From Axinella damicornis (Eukaryota > Porifera > Demospongiae > Axinellida > Axinellidae), in the NCBI GenBank assembly GCA_963931865.1, contig OZ007513.1, positions 868,001 through 932,000 on the forward strand: 64,000 bases of DNA, read 5' to 3'. Below, piece by piece: positions 13,275-23,588 of the stretch (the first letter of the stretch is position 1; every line of letters begins with the position of its first letter). The position numbers and the translations under genes were made by a program. A model generated the notes under the pieces. It saw nothing but the letters and a program-made list of their open reading frames with translations. It did no database searches and was not told where the DNA came from.

Positions 13275-16200
13275 AACGCACATGAAAACAGAATGCAACA
13301 TATGGGTAAGAAATTAGCATTTCTAACTTAAACACAAGCTCCTCTCCCCCTCTCCTCCCTCTCCCCACCTCCCCCTCTGTCACCCCATCCTACCATACAT
13401 ATGTACCTTGATTGTTCTGTCCGCAGATCCTGAGACTATGTACATTTCATCAAAGTCAACTGCATTGACACCTGACGTGTGCCCCTTCATCTCCTTCCTC
13501 AGAATAATGTCCGTGGGAGAATTCATCTCCCACACTGCAACTGTGCCACCTACGTCATCCTGTACATGTGTGTGTAATGGAACATTGAAGGTACACAACA
13601 CAAAAGAGGTCCAGGCACAATAAACAGCTTCAAACTGTGCGTCACTTTCAACTGAAATGGCTATTCAATGAAAGTATCGGGAATTAACTACTGAGCACTA
13701 CATTATATACACCCACAAGACCATGTGACCTGGTAAATGATTGGACTACAGTGTGAGATTCAACTGTGCTGGACAGAGCACACACATACACAACATAGGC
13801 TTCATTATCTACAGTAACTGTTGTATACGTATAAATTATGCTCAAAAGTGCAATTATATGGAATGGATCCAAGTGCACACCACTGTAGTGGATATTGCAC
13901 CTGAGCAAACCAGCATCAGCACATAGCTATAGCTCTTAAATTTCACAGCCTAAATTGTCAGGAATTTCGCATCATACACCAAATTCAATTTTGAAACACG
14001 GTAGTGCTCATGCGTTCTGATGTCCACATGTGCAGTGGTAAGATGGTACTTTTACAGCTCTTCACGAGTATGGATGGACACTATATCTGAAGTCTATAAG
14101 CTGTTAGATCCACGGGGATCACTCATCCAAGGTAGCCTGGTTCCCAGGCCTCATATAAAAAATTGAAAAGGGGGCTGTAGCACATCTGCATAATATGTCA
14201 CACACATTTGGAGGCACTAATCAGATTACAGAGTGGAACACGCGGAACATGATCCCTTCACGTGAGACCAAACATGCCCACTAGTAGCATAAAACAGACC
14301 ATCATAGAGCTACTCAAGACTGTGGCATCCTCTCTTTTTCGCATGTGAAGAAGTGCTGTCGCATTTTTGCGAGATCGCTAGACGAGCAAAATCGAAGAAT
14401 GCTGTGGGTCGACATTCTCAACAAACTTCCTGATCATCTGTCAGCACTAGCTGGAGTCATGATCAACCGATCCAATCAGAAAGAATGCTCTCTCTGGCTC
14501 CATACTTGTCTTTGCGACAGCTGATACGAAATGAGGTGTCCTAGATGACACACATGACGTGTACAGCGCTGGCACATTTAGCATGGAAGTGCTACCATGC
14601 AGGCCCATTTTCGATATTTCATATGGGGCTTGGAGTGAGGCTGTTTTCAAATTGTATCAATCCTCACATTTGATATCTACTAGGGGGTTATAGGCACCTC
14701 ATGCTTGAAATAGGTGGAAGCAAACCATTCATATCCTGTCTTTGATAATTTTACATGACTGAGGTACACAATGCACAGTACCCAGGAGCAAGTGACCATG
14801 GTGTCGGAATTGAACTTCAAGGACTGTACCGGGCCACTGTGGTGGTCTAGTCTGTTCACCAATGAACCATCATTCACATCCCACACCCTGCAGGAAGGGA
14901 AGTGCATATGAAACTTTCCACCATAATTACAGTCAGAGGTAGCCTTCCTGACTTCACTTGGAAGAACTCTCTTTGGAGGTACCTTGAACTAGGACATCTT
15001 GCTGCACCGTACGTGTCTGGCCAGCCATTTAATATTTGTGGATTTTAGAATTGTCAAATTGCCACCATTGCCAAAGTTTCCTGGTTAACCGTAGTATATA
15101 TGGATAGTAGGTAGGGCCGGGAGCATATCGAGTTGGTGAAGCCAGCAAGATGCACTTCTGGTGGGCTAGGGTAGGGGGGAGGGTGCCGAACAACGACTGG
15201 CTTGCTGAGCTCGACTACTAGGTCAATAGTACATAGTAGGTGGGAGTAGTCAGAGTCTGCCAATTAAAGTTCGTGACCGCGATGCAATAATTTTAATCAC
15301 ACAACGTTTCGACCTGGGTAGGTCTTCCTCAAGGTGTCACACTCTAATTCCATCAACAGTCACACTCCAATTCCCTCAACAGTCGCACTCCCATTCCCTC
15401 AACTGTCGCACTCCCATTCCCTCAACAGTCACACTCCCATTCCCTCAACTGTCACACTCCCATTCCCTCAACTGTCACACTCCCATTCCCTCAACTGTCA
15501 CACTCCCATTCCCTCAACTGTCACACTCCCATTCCCTCAACTGTCACACTCCCATTCCCTCAACTGTCACACTCCCATTCCCTCAACAGTCACACTCCCA
15601 TTCCCTCAACTGTCACACTCCCATTCCCTCAACTGTCACACTCCCATTCCCTCAACAGTCACACTCCCATTCCCTCAACTGTCGCACTCCCATTCCCTCA
15701 ACAGTCACACTCCCATTCCCTCAACTGTCACACTCCCATTCCCTCAACTGTCACACTCCCATTCCCTCAACTGTCACACTCCCATTCCCTCAACAGTCAC
15801 ACTCCCATTCCCTCAACAGTCACACTCCCATTCCCTCAACTGTCGCACTCCCATTCCCTCAACTGTCGCACTCCCATTCCCTCAACTGTCACACTCCCAT
15901 TCCCTCAACTGTCACACTCCCATTCCCTCAACTGTCACACTCCCATTCCCTCAACTGTCACACTCCCATTCCCTCAACAGTCACACTCCCATTCCCTCAA
16001 CTGTCACACTCCCATTCCCTCAACTGTCACACTCCCATTCCCTCAACAGTCACACTCCCATTCCCTCAACTGTCGCACTCCCATTCCCTCAACAGTCGCA
16101 CTCCCATTCCCTCAACTGTCACACTCCCATTCCCTCAACTGTCACACTCCCATTCCCTCAACAGTCACACTCCCATTCCCTCAACAGTCACACTCCCATT

Positions 16201-19200
16201 CCCTCAATTGTCACAGTTCCACTCCCTCAACTGTCACACTTCCCTCACAGGGGCGGCAGCACGTATTTACAATTGGGGTGGTAAGATATATTTCACACTG
16301 CCGGAGGCAGTGCATAGAGGTGCGTAGTGTTGATCAGTCCGCGCGAAGCGTGGATTTTTTTTTTTCGCCTTCATTTTTCAGCTATCAGGATGGGCTCTTG
16401 TGGCACCTTCGTGCTTTTGCACTGCAAGTTCCAGATGTACGAGGATTGCAGGTCCCGGGGCCGCCATGTGCTTCTTTCTTGCTCAAATTTAGCTCACGAA
16501 CGTAATACGTACGTACACGGGTATACTACAATGTAGGGTTAGGGTTAGGGTTAGGGTTAGGGTTAGGGTTAGGGTTAGACCTAAGCCTAAATATTTTGGG
16601 GGGGGGGGGGGGGGGGGGGGGGGGGCTTGCCCCCCCTGCCCCCCCTGTGCCGCCGCCCCTGCCTCACCATCACACCTTCACCCATCACCCTCACCATCAC
16701 ACCATCACCTATCACTGTACACTGTACCTGATGGTGGTATCCTCTGATGATCCAGTAACGATGACTCTGTCATCATACTGCAGGCACCACACAAATTCAG
16801 TGTGACCCCGCAGCACTGTGGTGCAGCTGAGAGACTTGCGGTCCCAGATCTGTAGTGAGTGAAGGGGGAGGTCAAGGAAAGTTGTCATAATATCATACCA
16901 CTGATTACACCTCACATTGTATACAAGAGAGGGATATGAACAATTGCTCTTCTGCCTGGTAACAACACACTGCCATGTAGTCAGGAGGTTATATACAGTA
17001 CATGGTGCTACCTAGGCATTAACCCTTTAGCACCAAAGACTGTAAAACCTGACATCAGAAGTTTGTTTTGTTTTGACCATGAGGGGTTCACAACAATGGT
17101 GGCTAATGAGGGCCTGGAGAAAACAGCATATTTAAACCAGGTACACCATGCATGCAGGTCCGATGGGTTAATGTCCCCTCTGAAGGACACTAAGGTATGT
17201 AACCCTTCTCCTCGGTGTTGGGTAGAGCTGAGTTCACCTGGAACAAAGTGGACTCCACTTAGTGGAGCCAGAAGCTGGGACCTCTAGGTCCAACAGTCCA
17301 GCACTTTAACCACTTGGCAACCAAGCAACCCCTGCAGGTGATGTCACTTCCAGTGGTGTCCTAGAGAGATGCAGGTAGAGAGGGTGGGACAGGGGGAGGA
17401 GGATGTATCGGTTCGCCTGGTGGGTGAAAATGGCATGTCCATGTCTGGGCTTGACTGTGGAAAGCCAAGAGTCGGGTTGGCAAAATGTCATGCAGTGCTC
17501 ACACATACCTTGATGGTGCTGTCAAAGTGTAAAATGTCCTCTTACCTTGTGCGGCCTCCAATTCTAGTGCTCAAAGCCAGGTTTTCAGCTAGAGCATGTT
17601 TACGTAGCATTGTGCACGTAGGATGGCTGAGTGCATGCAGCACCATGTGCAGATGGGAGCATGAAAAGCCTTTGAAACTGAAAGACAGACCACCAATGGC
17701 TGATAGGGTTAAATACCTTCTATCACATAATTAATAATACTGAAACAGAAACCATTTCATGTAGGCCAAAATCAGCTGACCTGGCTATTATGATCTACAC
17801 ACCTAAACACTATACTCTACTGGCACAAACTCAATGCACAACTAACTCTGTATACACATCCACACACTAACACACACAATGTCATAATGTCATGCAGTGC
17901 TCACACAAGTAGCATACTCGACAAAGCTACAAAATAATTATTATTGACAGCCCTCTCATGTTGTGCAGCCTCAAATTCCAGGATACAGGACAGATTATTC
18001 AGCATGTTAGCATTGTCCAAACAACTAGATTGAACACACACAAATGAGTGGGTGTGGTAGTAGAGTTGTGAACATACGATGGCTGAGTGTAGTCCTATAT
18101 GTACAGTTCGGAACATGAAAACTTGGGCCGAGAGAACTGGACGAGCTGAAAGACAGACCTCTTGGTTGGTAAATTATATTATGTCTTCTGATTAACATGG
18201 CAACTCCCGTCTATTATTATGCACATGATTCGTAAAACGTACAAACCTATGTATGTAACTGAGAGCATAGTCGTATACCCGTCCACACATTAACAGCCAC
18301 ATGCAGTGCACACACATACCTTGACTGTGCCGTTCCGGTGTCCACTGACTATCTTCTCACCATCGTACTGGAGGCAGCAGACTTCTTCACTGTGGCACTC
18401 AATACAGGTCAGTGTGCGATGACCATATCTCCAGTTTGACTGCAAATTCTGTTGACAAGAATTATGCCTACATTCACTTCAGTGTTATGCTCCACTCCCC
18501 CCACCCCCCATCGACCATTCCTTCCTCCCTACCCTCTTCATTCTCTTCCCTTGCCCCCCTCTCACGTCATCTCCCTCATGCTCAGCTAGCACTCTCCTTC
18601 CACCATTTTCCAACCATCCTCCACCTGTCATTACCTTCCTCCCCTCTCCATCACTCATCCTCTTCCATACTTATGCCTCCCTCCTCCCACCCACCCTTCC
18701 TTCCTCCCTCCTCCCACCCACCCTTCCTCCCTCCTCCCACCCACCCTTCCTTCCTCCCTCCTCCCACCCACCCTTCCTTCCTCCCTCCTCCCACCCGCCC
18801 TTCCTCCCTCCCTCCCTCCTCCCACCCACCCTTCCTTCCTCCCTCCTCCCACCCACCCTCCCTCCCTCCTCCCACCCACCCACCCTTCCTTCCTCCCTCC
18901 TCCCACCCGCCCTTCCTCCCTCCCTCCTCCCACCCGCCCTTCCTTCCTCCCTCCCTCCTCCCACCCACCCACCCTTCCTCCCTCCCTCCTCCCACCCACA
19001 ACTGCCCTAACTTTATGTAAGAGCATGCACCAAGACCTCACATCAAAATCCTTGACGATGTTGGGGTAGAGCTGTCTGTAGAACTCGTGTGTTGAGGGAA
19101 TAACACAATTGAAGAGGTATTTGCCCCTACAGAGAGTAGGGAGAGGCAACATGCAACCATTCATGCTCAAAAACATATCCCCAAATCCACCTTTTCCTCC

Positions 19201-19457
19201 TCATCCATTCTTACTCCTCTCTGCCCTCTGCTATCCCCTTCCCTTCTCCCCCAGCTCACCATCCCCTTCTCTCAGACAGCCCCCTCCACACAGGGTTGGA
19301 TTTCACATTCTTCTCAATCATTCTCTTCCACAGCAGATCGCTAGCAATGACCTGGTACCAGTCACTGCACACTTGTTCTGCACGGCACAGCGATCGTGCG
19401 TCATTAAGGTAGGACAGGATCTTGATGTTGTAGGCCATGAGGTGGAAGCCTGTGACT

Positions 19458-19518
<61 letters not shown>

Positions 19519-20982
19519 AAGTGCATATCAATGACAGTCGGTTTGCTGCAGAAATGCTGAGGAAACATTGCAGGGACAAGTACATTGTGCAATACGTGCA
19601 CTAGACACATATCCACTAATTTCACTGGAGAGGCCTCATTGGTAGCCGTCACTGAGACACAAGAGTGCCCACGTGTGTCTTGCTGGCAGTGGAGCATGTT
19701 TGTTATTGCACATGGATACACACGTGTCGTTGCCCTCTTTGAATCATGACGGACTAGACTGTTTGTTTTTTTACCCTTGTAGAATAATTATTGTAGGGGT
19801 GGGTAATTGTGACCTCTTACATTCTGGCAGCTGTGTCAGCATCGATCACTATGACGCAACTCACTTGTAGCATATTACAGCTTGTTCCAATGGAAGAACA
19901 TGTCATGTGAGGACCATGCTCGGAAAGGAATGATCAAGTGATCATCATGCGCTCTTGGCAACATGTATTAGCAACTACATAATACCCTGCAAAAGATGAG
20001 GTGGATCTTGAAACTCTCTCTCGATTTTCCTCCGTCCCTCCTACTCTGAATACCTCCCCCCCCCCCCCACACACACACACATACACACCTTCCTCTATAC
20101 CTTCAGGTGGACACACCCACCCTGCTGAACGAGGGTCTCCCTCCTGATTTGGAGGAGGTGAAAGGAGAGGAGACTAAGAACAGGGAGGGAGAGAGAGTGC
20201 TTTAGTGTATAGCCTGGACAGGCTGAAATGATGTTTCTTGTCTGCACCTACCAAGATGTTGCATCACATACGTTATTCTAATCAATATTCCTTGACTGAA
20301 GAGTGGTTGCTACTCTGCTGTAACATTTGAAAGAAACCTACCTGCTTGCTCTCCTCCCTCACCACCTGTCTCTGTAAGAGAAGATTTATAGTCTGAGTAT
20401 AACCTCATACTGCCTAGCCACTCACCTCTGGCAGTACGACATCCTGGAGGACGTCCCGGAGGATCCCCGGGAGCACCTCCTGGAGGATCCCCGGGAGTAC
20501 CTCCCGGAGGATCCCCGGGAGCACCTCCCGTAGGATCCCCGGGAGTACCTCCTGGATGGGTGGGAGTACCTCCTGGAGCGTGGAAGTGGATGTTGTTTGT
20601 GTGTGTATTCAGAGTAGGAGGGAGAGAAGAAAACAGAGAGAAGGAGAGAGGGAGGGAGGGAGAGGGGTGGGTGCAAGGAGGGAGGGAGGAAGGGAGGGAA
20701 ACAACGTAGCAAGGGGTCAGTTTATCTCCTTAGTACAAAGTGCAGATCACTTACCATTCCGACAGTCGATTATGTATCACATCCACAATCTGATTGGTCA
20801 AGTTTAAGCTTTCAAACTGACAAGTGATCTGCAATCACATTCATCGATGGAAAACACGCACGTGTTTCAAAGCGATGGGACACATGTAGCTGCATGTACG
20901 TACACTGTAGTTGCAGATGCGCTACCTGCTGAGAGAAGTGGTCCTTTCCACAGTGGGGGTCAGTTACTCCAATCTCCATCAT
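5764..20982 (-). CDS. Beta-TrCP-like F-box/WD40 protein (15 exons rebuilt by hand)
   Basis: Exons in gene order: 20926-20982, 20426-20572, 20342-20371, 20101-20173, 19260-19449, 19042-19126, 18320-18439, 16728-16849, 14782-14887, 13407-13559, 13041-13159, 12288-12350, 11465-11512, 10965-11046, 5764-5880. The sum is 1512 nt (503 codons plus TGA); every junction has GT/AG and phases agree throughout. Seen: an F-box, then L-S-E-R-R-G-W as in beta-TrCP, then seven WD40 blades. The last blade carries the beta-TrCP-type insert Q-A-A-L-H-P-x-x-Q-A-G-x-L-C-L before the terminal I-W-D-F-L. Known: beta-TrCP is the substrate receptor of an SCF ubiquitin ligase and reads phosphorylated DSGxxS degrons in IkB and beta-catenin. 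Odd: most degron-contact residues and the usual dimerisation domain are not conserved (see findings). The start codon and first exon are the weakest part; the F-box and blades are secure. Confidence 0.92.
5948..6429. mobile_element. MITE with CAGGGGCGGC ends and a 5-bp duplication
   Basis: Left end CAGGGGCGGCGGAA, right end TTCCGCCGGCCCTG. GGCAT flanks it on both sides (5943-5947 and 6430-6434). There is no transposase frame. The ends look hAT-like; the 5-bp duplication is shorter than the usual 8. It sits in the last intron of the beta-TrCP-like gene. A second member is at 16248-16661. Confidence 0.75.
6571..6836. mobile_element. Foldback MITE, arms over 100 bp
   Basis: A nearly perfect inverted repeat runs from ACTAGTGGCAAAA to TTTTGCCGCTAGT with only a short AT-rich centre (about 6700-6715). 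If transcribed with the intron it would form a hairpin of over 100 bp. It has no coding capacity. Confidence 0.9.
7669..8387. mobile_element. TA-flanked MITE, CCGTATATCTTC ends
   Basis: The ends CCGTATATCTTCTAAAAATT and its complement (8364-8387) are inverted, with TA on both sides (7667-7668, 8388-8389). The word AATTCGGC or TTTCGGCA recurs near both ends. A TA duplication suggests the Tc1/mariner type. Non-autonomous. Confidence 0.8.
8596..9095. repeat. Dispersed repeat A (inverted copy at 50.3 kb)
   Basis: Bounded by CACTCCTGGTAGG and CTACCAGGAGTGCGG. The same sequence lies in opposite orientation at 50286-50898, with the same interior landmarks (CCGCCATTGCTCGATCG, CAACGTTGGTTG region). 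Inside, a roughly 150-bp segment around GATTCTGACNACAC is repeated. Small frames here are not genes. Confidence 0.8.
9303..10263. mobile_element. TA-flanked MITE with nested insertions
   Basis: Ends CTGTAGATCAGAAAATTTTC and (complement) CCGTAGATCGGGAAATTTTC, flanked by TA (9301-9302, 10264-10265). The words AAATTTTCGTG and GTTAAAATTT repeat near the ends. Nested inside are a 404-bp TAGCC-type palindrome (9658-10061) and a hairpin with CATGGATAATA arms (10088-10138). Confidence 0.75.
9658..10061. mobile_element. TAGCC-family MITE with perfect 9-bp duplication
   Basis: Starts TGGCCTCGTTCCCAGGCC and ends GGCCTGGGAACAAGGCTA. The arms go on inward for about 65 bp. AGGTGAACT flanks both sides (9649-9657, 10062-10070). 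The 9-bp duplication suggests Mutator-like (MULE) mobilisation. Confidence 0.85.
10965..12350 (-). CDS. WD40 blades 6 to 7 of the beta-TrCP-like gene (three short exons)
   Basis: Exons 12288-12350 ([16 protein letters not shown]), 11465-11512 ([12 protein letters not shown]) and 10965-11046 ([12 protein letters not shown] then L-C-L-Q-T-L-D-E). Split codons agree at each join (AG plus A, AG plus T, GC plus A). The order and spacing match the end of human beta-TrCP closely. Confidence 0.9.
13041..18439 (-). CDS. WD40 blades 1 to 5 of the beta-TrCP-like gene (five exons)
   Basis: Exons 18320-18439, 16728-16849, 14782-14887, 13407-13559 and 13041-13159 each end near the T-I-K/R at the end of a blade, so exon borders follow the propeller repeats. 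Visible WD40 marks include G-H followed by C-L-Q-Y-D, V-x-G-S-x-D and I-W-D or V-W-D at the start of the next exon. The 13407 exon has N-S-P-T-D-I-I-L, close to the matching beta-TrCP segment. The introns carry minisatellites, a SINE-like repeat and a telomere-repeat-bearing MITE. Confidence 0.92.
13239..13272. repeat. Poly-C tract
   Basis: About 34 C in a row in the intron between the 13041 and 13407 exons of the beta-TrCP-like gene. Long G/C homopolymers recur in the window (16597, 43437, 45238, 57326). Confidence 0.95.
14133..14642. mobile_element. TAGCC-family MITE, older copy
   Basis: Left end TAGCCTGGTTCCCAGGCC then TCATAT; right end ATATGGGGCTTGGAGTGAGG then CTG. No clear target duplication remains. 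Intron of the beta-TrCP-like gene. Confidence 0.6.
15334..16240. repeat. 23-bp minisatellite, about 39 copies
   Basis: The unit is CACTCCCATTCCCTCAACTG plus TCA. It varies only at two places (AACTG/AACAG, CACAC/CGCAC). Since 23 is not a multiple of three, all three frames cycle through the same words, which gives a false open frame of over 300 codons. It lies in an intron of the beta-TrCP-like gene. Confidence 0.95.
16248..16661. mobile_element. CAGGGGCGGC MITE carrying telomere-type repeats
   Basis: Ends CAGGGGCGGCAGCAC and GTGCCGCCGCCCCTG, flanked by CCTCA on both sides (16243-16247, 16662-16666). Inside are about seven TTAGGG units (16534-16578) and a G run of about 29 (16597-16625). Part of its left half resembles sequence at 6340-6415 and 12120-12200. 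Confidence 0.8.
16534..16578 (+). repeat. Interstitial (TTAGGG)n
   Basis: Seven tandem TTAGGG-type units, the animal telomere motif, inside the MITE at 16248-16661 and 19 bases before a poly-G tract. Confidence 0.9.
17023..17167. mobile_element. Small TTAA-flanked MITE
   Basis: TTAA at 17019-17022 and 17168-17171. The ends are CCCTTTAGC and GATGGG, so the terminal inverted match is short. It is a likely relative of the TTAA elements at 24.3, 29.6 and 41.4 kb, judged only from the CCC(T/A)T end. Confidence 0.5.
17192..17338 (-). repeat. Possible tRNA-derived SINE fragment
   Basis: On the minus strand the sequence GCCAAGTGGTTAAAGTGCTG resembles a tRNA Ser/Leu A-box region. About 20 bases on, AGGTCCCAGCTTC stands where a B box would be. 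A non-tRNA tail follows. No tRNA fold was attempted in full. Confidence 0.42.
18655..19001. repeat. CT-rich minisatellite (CCCACCCACCCTTCCTTCC type)
   Basis: Irregular 20-30 bp units of TCCCACCCACCC, CTTCCTTCC and CTCCCTCC between two exons of the beta-TrCP-like gene. The open frames in both directions are low-complexity by-products. Confidence 0.9.
19260..19449 (-). CDS. F-box exon of the beta-TrCP-like gene
   Basis: Sixty-two full codons with split codons at both ends. The core reads [21 protein letters not shown], then L-L-W-K-R-M-I-E, then W-R-G-L-S-E-R-R-G. This matches the beta-TrCP F-box, which binds Skp1. The intron before it ends in a (CA)n run that reaches within 12 bases of the acceptor. 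Confidence 0.93.
19459..19517. repeat. (GT)n microsatellite beside the F-box acceptor
   Basis: About 29 GT units; read on the gene strand it is the (CA)n run just before the acceptor of the F-box exon (19450-19452). Confidence 0.95.
20426..20572 (-). CDS. Minisatellite-coded exon of the beta-TrCP-like gene
   Basis: Forty-nine codons made of a 24-bp unit coding E-V-L-P-G-I-L-R/Q, repeated about five times and ending D-V-V-L-P-E before a GTGAGT donor. Because 24 is a multiple of three, repeat changes keep the frame. It lies where human beta-TrCP has its N-terminal dimerisation domain, which I could not find. The acceptor choice (CTCCAG) is one of several possible. The following exons (20342-20371, then the proline-rich 20101-20173) join it in phase. 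Confidence 0.6.
20926..20982 (-). CDS. Proposed first coding exon of the beta-TrCP-like gene
   Basis: It starts with a double ATG (20977-20982 on the minus strand), preceded in frame by a stop, and runs 19 codons to CAGCAG followed by GTAGCG. The donor is phase 0 and matches the next exon. No domain is visible. Another minus-strand frame over 20960-21110 (acidic, ending in a stop) is also open, so the start is provisional. Confidence 0.4.
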
Positions 20983-22493
20983 GGCGCTCAGCAGTGAGGG
21001 GACCTTGGAACTGTTCTGTCAGTGGAGGATCAGACTTAACCTCACTGCAGAGATTGTCTTCACTATTCGTGCTGGAGTCACAGCCAATTCCAAAGTTTCT
21101 GTAGCATTAGGAGAACACAGTGCTAGCACACGTACATAGCCATCTTAGTGCGTGAATATGGTGATCCTTTGGTTTATAAATTGCTGATTCATAATTTCTC
21201 ACCCTGTGAGCATGCAAACATTGATGTACAGTGTCTGAGTTATGGCCTTGCAAAATCCAGGAATTCCGCTTTGAAGCCCGTACGTCATAATAGTATGTGA
21301 TACCTCATGCCTGCTTTCCCATACTGACCCTGGATGCTCAGGGGGGGTGGGACAAGGTCTGTGCGCACGTGGTACAATTAAAATTCCATAGGGATAGTGC
21401 ACAATAATATACAAGAAGTATGCGGAACTAGCAGACTAGTAACAGCTCTAGCGCTGACTTATCGCTGGGGTTCGATGGGGTTCGATCGCTTTATTGACTT
21501 CCTACCTGATGCTAAACACTTGAGTGCGGTCGACAAGTCTGCATTCGCTGATATTCTCGGTGAGTCTGCATGGTCACTTACATAACTGCTCAGTACAGGC
21601 ACGTAGTAGTGTGTAGTGGCTTATACCCAGTTCGGTCACAGTCTTTGCATGGAGGTTACTCTTCAGGATGCTTTGAAAGTGCAATGCAGCCTTCTTCCAC
21701 GGAGAAAAGCAGTAGAACGACTTTGCATTACGTCATACAAAATGACAGTGCACGTGATCTTGTCCTACCCCCCCTGCCTGGATGCTATGGTACTTGTGGA
21801 CATGACTGGGTTAATTATCCGTGAACATGAGGCTAACCCACGTTGGCTAACCTATTAGATAGGCTTAACTAGGTACCTAATTGTGGAGAATGATGCTGAT
21901 CAGAACACAGACCATGCATGAATTATTTACACAATGCAACACAGATAGAATGGCAAAGCATGGCTTGCACATGCATACACCACACTTACAACAACCCACA
22001 ACATTCACATGGGATCAGACTAGGCATGCATAAACAGAAATACATGTATACAGCGGATTGCACTTCTGTTCGAAAATTTGCGTGTATTGTGTATTTGCAG
22101 AAACTGCGTTCTTCAAGTATGACGCTCACGCAGTGCCCGCAACTTCCAGACTCCAGCGTGTTCTGGGCCGTGTCGTTCCCGTGAAGCTACACCCACAGGA
22201 AGTTCTTGCCGCTAACCTTTAGCGCGCTGTCACGGAATCCGCAAATATTCGAACGAAAGTGCAATCCGCTGTACCATTTTACCAAAGGTTGAGTTCAGTT
22301 GGAATGTACTGGCATTCCTGAACTTTCTATCGACACTGTTCCTGTAGTGAGTAGATATGACCGTTTGCGTAGTAAACTCTATCTTGTTGATGTGTATGGA
22401 TAACTTATGGAGAATTCCACAATTTCGGTACCCTCATGTGCACTGACTACATGTAAAAATGAACATGAATTAGAGAATGCTCGTGAACTTCGA

Positions 22494-23311
22494 TAGTCTC
22501 GTTCCCAGACCCCCCTCGGAAAAATCAAGAAAGGGTCTGGCAACATGTATGGCAATGCGGTGTCCGTGCGGGCTATATACCCGCGCCAATCAGGTTGCAG
22601 AAATTATTTACGTCACATTCAATCACGGATGTGCAAACTCATCGGTATACTGCGTTCAGTTGACAAGGCTGTCAAAGTTTCCTGAGGGAGAATAAGGTAT
22701 GGAACGTTGATACTGAAGCATTGAGGGGCAATAGAAGCTTTCATTTCTTTATTTGTGTGCCTACCAGTTGGCTACGGGAAAAGCTTTCGTTAATACCGTT
22801 AGCTTCCTGTCGTACTGTGCAGCTCTCCACTCTCGGGGTAGTAGCGTAGAACGGTGTCCGACATGTTCAAGCTAGACTTAGCACTGTACATGCAGCTATT
22901 TAGTGGCGCACAACTCAAATTATCACCTCGAGTGTAAACATTCACATGTGATTGTGTAACTGATTGAATTTCTCTTGGACACAGCATTGCCATATACTGA
23001 GGATTTCAAGTTGCTTGTCCAAGATCCATTTCAAATTTTCGGTGCATGCGCACTGTTGAGAGAGTGCACGGTGTGCGCCTTTGCCGTTTATATGGCGTAG
23101 CTGTCTTGCCGTAATGAATGGACAATCGTTCGAACGAACACAGTAATTTGCAACTCCCAGCTATAGCATAGGCTTCAGGCTGTTTCCATGGCCATACTCA
23201 TGCGCATGCGCTAATTTCTTGAATGGATCTGGGACAAGCAACCTGAAATCCTCAGTACATGTTGCCAGACCCTTTCTCGATTTTTCCGAGGGGGGTCTGG
23301 GAACGAGACTA
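22494..23311. mobile_element. TAGCC-family MITE, 818 bp
   Basis: Ends TAGTCTCGTTCCCAGACC and its complement; arms of about 60 bp that include CCGAGGGG and AGAAAGGGTCTGGCAACATG. Flanks are GAACTTCGA (22485-22493) and GAACTTTGA (23312-23320), an 8/9 duplication. The interior has no transposase frame. Confidence 0.85.
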
Positions 23312-23484
23312 GAACTTTGAAGGCTTTGTGGGCTGCCTAGTCTACTTGCATTCTGATACCACAAGGTGTGTGTACATTCAGAAATGAGTAATAGAGTAGC
23401 CGCCCCAATTATGAGACACAAAACCATTACAAGTTAACCAACAAGCTATCAACAGGACGTCATTGTACTATGGTATAGATAAGG

Positions 23485-23588
23485 TAGCCTCGTTCCCAGG
23501 CCCGCGCGCCGTTTCGGTTGCACGAAAGAACGCGGAGGTACTGCAAGCGACGAAAAGCTGGGCGGGGCCTGGGAACGAGGCTAGGCTA
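23485..23588. mobile_element. TAGCC-family MITE, about 100 bp
   Basis: TAGCCTCGTTCCCAGGCC at left; GGCCTGGGAACGAGGCTA at right plus an extra GGCTA. TAGATAAGG flanks both sides (23476-23484, 23589-23597). The inner part (CGACGAAAAGCTGGGCG) recurs inverted at 63966-63985. Confidence 0.75.

Noticed and set aside
15334..16284. A 316-codon open frame and a regular array like a CRISPR
   Set aside because: A 23-bp minisatellite with no unique spacers. Its length, not a multiple of three, makes every frame look alike. It sits in an intron.
17192..17338. A functional tRNA gene
   Set aside because: Only A-box-like and weak B-box-like parts; no acceptor stem or anticodon arm could be paired.
18412..19020. 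Proline- or glycine-rich proteins on both strands
   Set aside because: By-product of a CT-rich minisatellite between two firm WD40 gene exons.
21397..21585. Plus-strand frame with a F-I-D-F-L-P-like segment
   Set aside because: Looks mildly protein-like but has no family match or neighbouring exon I could support.
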